A stretch of DNA of 64,000 nt, from positions 1-64,000 of the forward strand of contig NZ_QDDJ01000004.1 in NCBI RefSeq assembly GCF_003121625.1. Direction: 5' to 3'. Of the stretch, positions 59,952 through 64,000 are shown piece by piece. A program made the position numbers and the translations under genes. How positions within the stretch are numbered: position 1 is the first letter of the stretch; every line of letters starts with the position of its first letter. Source of the stretch: Ornithinimicrobium cavernae (GTDB taxonomy: Bacteria > Actinomycetota > Actinomycetes > Actinomycetales > Dermatophilaceae). The notes below the pieces were generated by a model, which saw only the letters and a program-made list of their open reading frames with translations, was not told where the DNA came from and searched no databases.

Positions 59952-60887
59952 ATGCTCAACGACGCGATCGTCATCCTGGTGGTCGGCGCGGCCGCACTCC
60001 TGCTGCCGCTCAGCAGCGCCTACCGCTCGCGCCTGCGCCGCAAGCTGACGCGGCAGGCCGAGGCCACCGTCCCTCCCGAGCAGGAGGCGGCCCTCGAGAC
60101 CCGCGTCACGCGTCGGGCCAGGGCGATGGGCGCCGGCATCCTGCTCGCCGGGGTTGCCGCCCTCCTGCTCAGCGGTCTCTGGGACGGAGCCGACCAAGCA
60201 TCGGGTGGGTTCTTTGTGCTGTCGATCATGTTCGTCGCCGGCGCCGCCGGTCTCGCGCTGGCCGACATCTGGTGGCCGGGCACCACGACAGATGGTCCGC
60301 GCACCGCGCGTGCCACGTCGCCAACAGCCGAGGACTACCTGCCGCCGCAGTCCCGACGCGCGGCTCACCTCTTCGCCTGGAGTGGTCTGGTCGCCCTGAC
60401 CACGACGCTGCTCCTCAGCCGCTCCGAGTGGTTCGACGCAGCGACCGTCCTGCACAGCCCGGTGCCCCTGCTCGCCGTCGCCATCCCGGTGCTGCTTCTG
60501 CTGTCGTGGCTCGCGACCCGACGGGTCCTCGCCGCCCCGCAACCCGCCCGGGACGAGGCCGAGCTCTACTGGCAGGACGCCGTCCGCGCCCAGACCCTGA
60601 CCTCACTGTCGGTGGCCGCTCCGTTCGTCGGCCTGTTCGCCCTCGTGATCTGCGGCAGCGTCCTGGACGACGCCGCGTCCACCGCAGCCGTCGCGGCGGG
60701 GCAGGTCGGCCCGGCCTGGAGCCTGTGGTTGCTCATCGCCGGCTATGTCCTCCCGTTCGCCCTGGTCCTGGGGGTCGCCGCCGTCGCCACCACCCGGAAC
60801 GGGCAGTGGAACGAGATGCGGCACTACCGCGAGCGCCTCTGGGGTGGGCAGCCGCCGCGCGCCGAGGTCGAGAGGGTGCGTGCCTAG
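59952..60887 (+). CDS. Multi-spanning membrane protein of unknown function
   Basis: A 311-residue protein with about six hydrophobic segments (near residues 5-22, 60-76, 86-103, 140-156, 165-185, 215-235 and 250-275) and charged loops. It resembles membrane proteins that sit next to YtrA-type GntR regulators, sometimes of the DUF1648/SdpI kind, but no motif decides. AGGGAGGG precedes ATG 59952. It shares one base with the regulator's GTG (TAGTG), so they are co-translated. The role may be in envelope stress or peptide/antibiotic response, by analogy only. Confidence 0.75.
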   Translation: MLNDAIVILVVGAAALLLPLSSAYRSRLRRKLTRQAEATVPPEQEAALETRVTRRARAMGAGILLAGVAALLLSGLWDGADQASGGFFVLSIMFVAGAAGLALADIWWPGTTTDGPRTARATSPTAEDYLPPQSRRAAHLFAWSGLVALTTTLLLSRSEWFDAATVLHSPVPLLAVAIPVLLLLSWLATRRVLAAPQPARDEAELYWQDAVRAQTLTSLSVAAPFVGLFALVICGSVLDDAASTAAVAAGQVGPAWSLWLLIAGYVLPFALVLGVAAVATTRNGQWNEMRHYRERLWGGQPPRAEVERVRA

Positions 60888-61255
60888 TGCTCCGCATCGA
60901 CCCGGCCTCCCCTGAGCCTCCGTTCGCCCAGCTCCACGAGCAGATCCTCGCCCAGGTCTCCCACGGCATACTCGCGCCGGGTGACCGCCTGCCCACGGTG
61001 CGCCGCCTCGCCGGCGACCTCGGCATCGCCCCCAACACGGTCGCCCGCGCCTACCGGGAGCTGGAGGCCGACGGCGTCCTCGAGGGCAGGGGCCGGGCCG
61101 GGACGTTTGTCCGGGCGACCATGGCGGCCGGGCAGGCTGCCCCCGCGGCCGCCTCGGCCCGGGCTGCGGCGCAGAGGTATGCCGAGGCGACCCGCTCCCT
61201 GGGTGTCACCCCGGCCGAGGCGCTGGCTCTGGTGCGTCAGGCGCTCGGCGCCTGA
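60887..61255 (+). CDS. YtrA-subfamily GntR transcriptional regulator
   Basis: A 122-residue GntR protein with only the winged helix-turn-helix (QILAQVSHGILAPGDRLPTVRRLAGDLGIAPNTVARAYRELEADGVLEGRGRAGTFV) and a short helical tail, the YtrA layout. Such regulators repress adjacent membrane or ABC exporter genes. The start is GTG 60887. The two TTTGTG palindromes at the operon promoter are its probable operators. Confidence 0.92.
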   Translation: MLRIDPASPEPPFAQLHEQILAQVSHGILAPGDRLPTVRRLAGDLGIAPNTVARAYRELEADGVLEGRGRAGTFVRATMAAGQAAPAAASARAAAQRYAEATRSLGVTPAEALALVRQALGA

Positions 61256-61308
61256 CAGTGCGGCCGGAGACTGGCTGTGCGGGCGGCCGTGGCTGCAGCG
61301 CGACCAAG

Positions 61309-61344
61309 GGTAGACACATTGTCCACCGGCGGTAGACTTCTACC
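61309..61344 (+). promoter_or_regulatory. vapBC promoter/operators, predicted leaderless start
   Basis: GGTAGAC-N5-GTCCACC (61309-61327, one mismatch) and GGTAGA-CT-TCTACC (61331-61344, perfect) are repeated operators. TAGACA (-35, 61311-61316) and TAGACT (-10, 61333-61338) lie 16 bases apart within them, putting transcription start at or next to the ATG at 61345. There is no ribosome-binding site, so the mRNA is probably leaderless, and operator and promoter coincide. Confidence 0.65.
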
Positions 61345-61620
61345 ATGAGCCTCAACATCAAGAATCCCACCACGCACCGGCTCGTGCGCGAGCTCGCAGC
61401 GGCGACGGGCCAGTCGCAGACGGCCGCGGTCGAGGACGCCGTGCGGAGGCGTCTCCAGGAGCTGCGCTCTGCCGGTGGAGGGTCACCCGGACAGCAACAG
61501 AGGCGTGGCCAGGCGAGCCAGATCGCTGCGGCCTTCCGCGCGGACCTGTCCGACGAGGACCTCCGTCACATCAGGAGTGCGGATGCCTGGCTCTACGACG
61601 ACCAGGGTCTCCCCCGGTGA
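61345..61620 (+). CDS. vapB: VapB-type antitoxin
   Basis: A 91-residue antitoxin of the Rv0623-like VapB group: MSLNIKNPTTHRLVRELAAATGQSQTAAVEDAVRRRLQEL gives a strand then helices for DNA binding, followed by a C-terminal toxin-wrapping region (AFRADLSDEDLRHIRSADAWLYDDQGLPR). It neutralises the PIN toxin and represses its own promoter. The palindrome abuts its ATG. It overlaps vapC by 4 bp (GTGA). Confidence 0.9.
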   Translation: MSLNIKNPTTHRLVRELAAATGQSQTAAVEDAVRRRLQELRSAGGGSPGQQQRRGQASQIAAAFRADLSDEDLRHIRSADAWLYDDQGLPR

Positions 61621-62012
61621 TCCTCGACACCTCCGCACTCGTCGCGATCCTGACTGACGAGGAGGACAGCGAGCTCCTGCTGAACGTCGCGACCGATGCA
61701 CCGCGCCTGCGGATGAGTGCCGCCACCGCGCTGGAGGCCTCGATCGTCCTGGACAGCCGCTCATCACCTCAACAGCGTCGACGACTCGACGACCTCCTCA
61801 CCGTCCTCGAGGTCGAGATCGTGCCCTTCGACGCCACGCACTGGGCTATCGCCCGCGACGCCTATCGCGACTTCGGCAAGGGGTCGGGCCACCCCGCCCG
61901 CCTGAACATGGGCGACTGCTATGCCTACGCCCTGCACCGCGCCACGGGCGAGCCGCTGCTCTACGTCGGCGACGACTTCGCCCGGGCCGGTGTCGCCCGA
62001 GTGGCGGAGTGA
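61617..62012 (+). CDS. vapC: VapC PIN-domain ribonuclease toxin
   Basis: A 131-residue PIN-domain toxin. The acidic metal ligands are visible: Asp4 (ILDTSALVAIL), Glu40 (ATALEASIVL), Asp99 (NMGDCYAYALHR) and Asp117/118 (VGDDFARAG). It would cleave RNA when released from VapB. The start is GTG 61617. The catalytic set is intact, so the pair looks functional. Confidence 0.93.
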   Translation: MILDTSALVAILTDEEDSELLLNVATDAPRLRMSAATALEASIVLDSRSSPQQRRRLDDLLTVLEVEIVPFDATHWAIARDAYRDFGKGSGHPARLNMGDCYAYALHRATGEPLLYVGDDFARAGVARVAE

Positions 62013-62064
62013 GCTGGTCGACTCATCGGACCCGGCATCACCGCGGGCAGCCCAGGAGGGGCAC

Positions 62065-62095
62065 TTGCCCGTAGTTGTCCATAGATGTCTATACT
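62065..62095 (+). promoter_or_regulatory. Promoter and palindrome upstream of the nucleoside hydrolase
   Basis: ATAGA-TG-TCTAT (62081-62092) is a perfect palindrome overlapping a TATACT -10 element (62090-62095). TTGCCC (62065-62070) could be the -35 at a rather long 19-base spacing. Regulator unknown; a LacI- or GntR-type repressor outside the window is possible. Confidence 0.45.
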
Positions 62096-62128
62096 CCTCT
62101 GAGTTTGAGTCTCAACGAAGAGGACACG

Positions 62129-63106
62129 ATGCAGAAGCACCCGATCATCATTGACAACGACACCGCGCAGGACGACTGCGTCACGATCCTGCTCGCTCTG
62201 ACGGACCCCGCCGCAGACCTGCGAGCGATCACGACGGTCGCCGGCAACGTGCCCTTCGACCGGCAGGTGGCCAACGCGCAGATGACGCTGTCGGTGGCCG
62301 GCAGGCTGGGCGACGTGCCGCTCCACCTGGGGTGCCGCCAGCCCATGCTCCGGCCGTGGGTGTCCGCCGAGGAGGTCCACGGAGACGGGTCGGGTGGGCT
62401 CGAGATCGAGCTCGACCCCGACGCCATCTCCGACGAGCACGCCGTGGATGCGCTCATCCGCCTCACCGCCGAGCAGCCCGGTGAGATCAGCGTCGTCGCC
62501 ATCGGTCCCCTGACGAACATCGCGACCGCCGTGGTCAAGGACCGCCGCTTCGTCGAGAACGTCAAGAGCCTCTACATCATGGGCGGCTCCAACAACGGCC
62601 GCGGCAACACCACCTCCTCGGCCGAGTTCAACTTCTACGTGGACCCCCACGCTGCCCAGATCGTGATGGAGGCCGGCTTCACGGACCTGCACATCGTGAC
62701 GTGGGACCCGATCACCATCCGCGACGCGACCTACTCCCGCGCGCGGTACGACCAGCTGACCTCGATCGACACCCCGATCGCCGCGTTCTTCAAGAAGGTC
62801 TGTGACGCCACGCTGAGCTTCAACGAGTCCGTCGGCATCGACGGCTCGACGCACCCGGACTCCATCACCCTGGCCGCCCTCCTCTATCCGGAGCTGGTGC
62901 TCGAGGAGGGCCGCTACCGCGTGGACGTCGACACCCAGTCGGAGCTGACCATGGGCTACTCGGCCATGGCCTGGGACAAGTTCGGCTCCGAGGCGAACGC
63001 CCACGTCGTCGAGCGCATGGACGGTGAGGCCTTCTACGACATCCTCGCCCGCATGCTCCAGACGCCGTCCGTGCCGAGCCGCCCCATCGACGGCCTGGCC
63101 GGCTGA
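62129..63106 (+). CDS. Inosine-uridine-type nucleoside hydrolase
   Basis: A 325-residue nucleoside hydrolase. The calcium/ribose-binding acidic cluster is IIIDNDTAQDDC (Asp9, Asp11, Asp15, Asp16), a variant of the usual DTDPGxDD. The family VVAIGPLTNIATAV and IMGGSNNGRGNTTSSAEFNFYVDPHAA segments follow. It splits ribonucleosides to base and ribose. AGAGG lies 5 nt before ATG 62129; an upstream in-frame start at 62075 overlaps the promoter. It is 25 bp from the NupC-type gene, so uptake and cleavage are linked. Confidence 0.92.
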   Translation: MQKHPIIIDNDTAQDDCVTILLALTDPAADLRAITTVAGNVPFDRQVANAQMTLSVAGRLGDVPLHLGCRQPMLRPWVSAEEVHGDGSGGLEIELDPDAISDEHAVDALIRLTAEQPGEISVVAIGPLTNIATAVVKDRRFVENVKSLYIMGGSNNGRGNTTSSAEFNFYVDPHAAQIVMEAGFTDLHIVTWDPITIRDATYSRARYDQLTSIDTPIAAFFKKVCDATLSFNESVGIDGSTHPDSITLAALLYPELVLEEGRYRVDVDTQSELTMGYSAMAWDKFGSEANAHVVERMDGEAFYDILARMLQTPSVPSRPIDGLAG

Positions 63107-63131
63107 CCCGCCGGATCGGAGAGGAACAACC

Positions 63132-64000
63132 ATGGCATTCTTCTGGGGCCTGGCAGGGGTCTTCCTGCTGCTCGCGATCGCCCTCCTGTTCTCTGTCGAC
63201 CGTCGCAAGGTCCGCATCCGCACCGTCGGGGTGGCCCTCCTGGTGCAGATCGTCTTCGGCGCGCTCGTCCTGTACTGGCCGCTGGGTCAGCGCGCCCTCA
63301 AGGGCGCGAGCGACGGCGTGCAGATGGTGATCGACTCCGCCAACGCGGGCATCGAGTTCGTGTTCGGTCCGCTCCTGGACAGCGGCTTCAGCTTCGCCAT
63401 CCAGGTGCTGCCGGTCATCATCTTCGTCGCCGCCCTGACGTCCGTGCTCTTCCACCTGGGCATCCTGCAGGTGCTCGTGAAGATCGTCGGCGGGGCGTTC
63501 GCGAAGCTCTTCGGCACGACGACGCCGGAGTCGATGAACACCGCGGCCAACATCTTCCTGGGGCACACCGAGGCCCCGCTGCTCATCAAGCCCTACCTGA
63601 AGCGCCTCAGCCAGTCGGAGCTGTTCGCGGTGATGACCGGCGGCATGGCCACCGTGGCAGGTTCCGTCCTCGTGGGCTACGCCCTCATGGGGGTGCCGTT
63701 GGAGTTCCTGATCGCGGCGGCCTTCATGGCTGCTCCGGGTGCCCTCGTGATGGCCAAGATCGTGATGCCGGCCGGCGCCGAGGTGCCGGAGGCCGGCGCC
63801 GAGGGGCGCCTCACGAAGGTCCTGGCCCGCAGCAGGAGCCGCGATGCCGTGGCCGTCTCCGCCGGGAGCGCCGGATCGGTCGCCGTGCAGGACCGGGACC
63901 GCCCGGCTGCTGCCGTGGACCCGGTCGAGGATGACCTCCAGGACGGGGATGAGCAGCCGGACGAGGCCGACACGCGTGCAGCGAACGTCGTGGAGGCCGC
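63132..64000 (+). CDS. nupC: NupC-type concentrative nucleoside transporter, 5' part, runs off the window
   Basis: The first 289 codons of a CNT-family transporter. The N-terminal helices (FFWGLAGVFLLLAIALLFSVDRR), the VLPVIIFVAALTSVLFHLGILQ region and the substrate-site motif NIFLGHTEAPLLIKPYL are clear. After VMAKIVMPAGAEVPE an approximately 60-residue Ala/Asp/Glu/Arg-rich insertion precedes NVVEAA, where short NupC proteins run straight on. It would import nucleosides for the hydrolase upstream. The 3' end lies beyond 64000. Reading frame is open to the edge. Confidence 0.92.
   Translation, partial: MAFFWGLAGVFLLLAIALLFSVDRRKVRIRTVGVALLVQIVFGALVLYWPLGQRALKGASDGVQMVIDSANAGIEFVFGPLLDSGFSFAIQVLPVIIFVAALTSVLFHLGILQVLVKIVGGAFAKLFGTTTPESMNTAANIFLGHTEAPLLIKPYLKRLSQSELFAVMTGGMATVAGSVLVGYALMGVPLEFLIAAAFMAAPGALVMAKIVMPAGAEVPEAGAEGRLTKVLARSRSRDAVAVSAGSAGSVAVQDRDRPAAAVDPVEDDLQDGDEQPDEADTRAANVVEA

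Noticed and set aside
1-64000. Recurrent TATGCC/GGCATA hexamer, seen roughly 30 times
   Set aside because: A rough composition-based expectation is about 20 on both strands, so the excess is weak and may be codon context.
1-64000. CRISPR array, tRNA, rRNA or insertion sequence
   Set aside because: No regularly spaced direct repeats, no recognisable tRNA/rRNA sequence and no transposase reading frame were seen.

Overview
This window is gene-dense, very GC-rich DNA with strong G/C preference at third codon positions, frequent GTG starts and 1-14 bp overlaps between co-directional genes. With a DUF222 (13E12-type) protein, Wadjet genes, PucR regulators and a YtrA-type GntR regulator, this points to an actinobacterial chromosome. 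Micrococcales, perhaps an Intrasporangiaceae-like organism, is my best guess and not proven. I saw no rRNA, tRNA, CRISPR array or intact insertion sequence.

Layout. 1-434 is the 5' part of a DUF222 protein that runs off the left edge. 527-7134 is a complete Wadjet anti-plasmid system (jetABCD, minus strand), preceded by a hypothetical gene. 9.2-13.2 kb is an amino-acid ABC importer with a DAO-family oxidase, then a broken alpha/beta-hydrolase remnant. 13.4-20.1 kb holds a GMC oxidoreductase, a PucR regulator and a pruA-stcD-like operon for N-methylproline-type compounds. 20.2-31.1 kb holds two facing transcription units (dehydrogenase-enolase superfamily-SDR, and tctCBA-aminotransferase-pruA-tauE), a tautomerase and a FadR-type GntR regulator. 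These are tied together by five GGTNACC-cored operator-like sites. 31.4-32.8 kb is hipBA with three 61-bp-spaced palindromes. 32.9-39.7 kb is a D-hydroxyproline dehydrogenase / pyrroline-4-hydroxy-2-carboxylate deaminase module with its XRE-cupin regulator, an NhaC-type antiporter and an isochorismatase-family hydrolase.

39.8-49.7 kb is a second amino-acid ABC importer, divergent from a tightly overlapping operon (FAD oxidase, aldehyde dehydrogenase, UbiX, histidine ammonia-lyase, UbiD) followed by an IclR regulator. The juxtaposition of a histidine ammonia-lyase with a UbiX/UbiD pair is the most novel-looking unit: it predicts urocanate, a cinnamate analogue, as a prenyl-FMN decarboxylase substrate. 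49.8-59.9 kb is a peptide ABC importer with a DAO-family oxidase, an S9 (prolyl-oligopeptidase-type) peptidase and a PucR regulator. 59.9-64 kb has a YtrA-regulated membrane protein, a vapBC pair that looks leaderless, a nucleoside hydrolase and the start of a NupC-type nucleoside transporter.

Working view: about 40 kb of this window is a catabolic island for proline, hydroxyproline, histidine and their N-modified or peptide-bound forms. It has four DAO-family oxidases, two P5C dehydrogenases, three ABC importers, one TTT importer and a separate regulator for almost every module. The substrate assignments are inference; family assignments are mostly firm.
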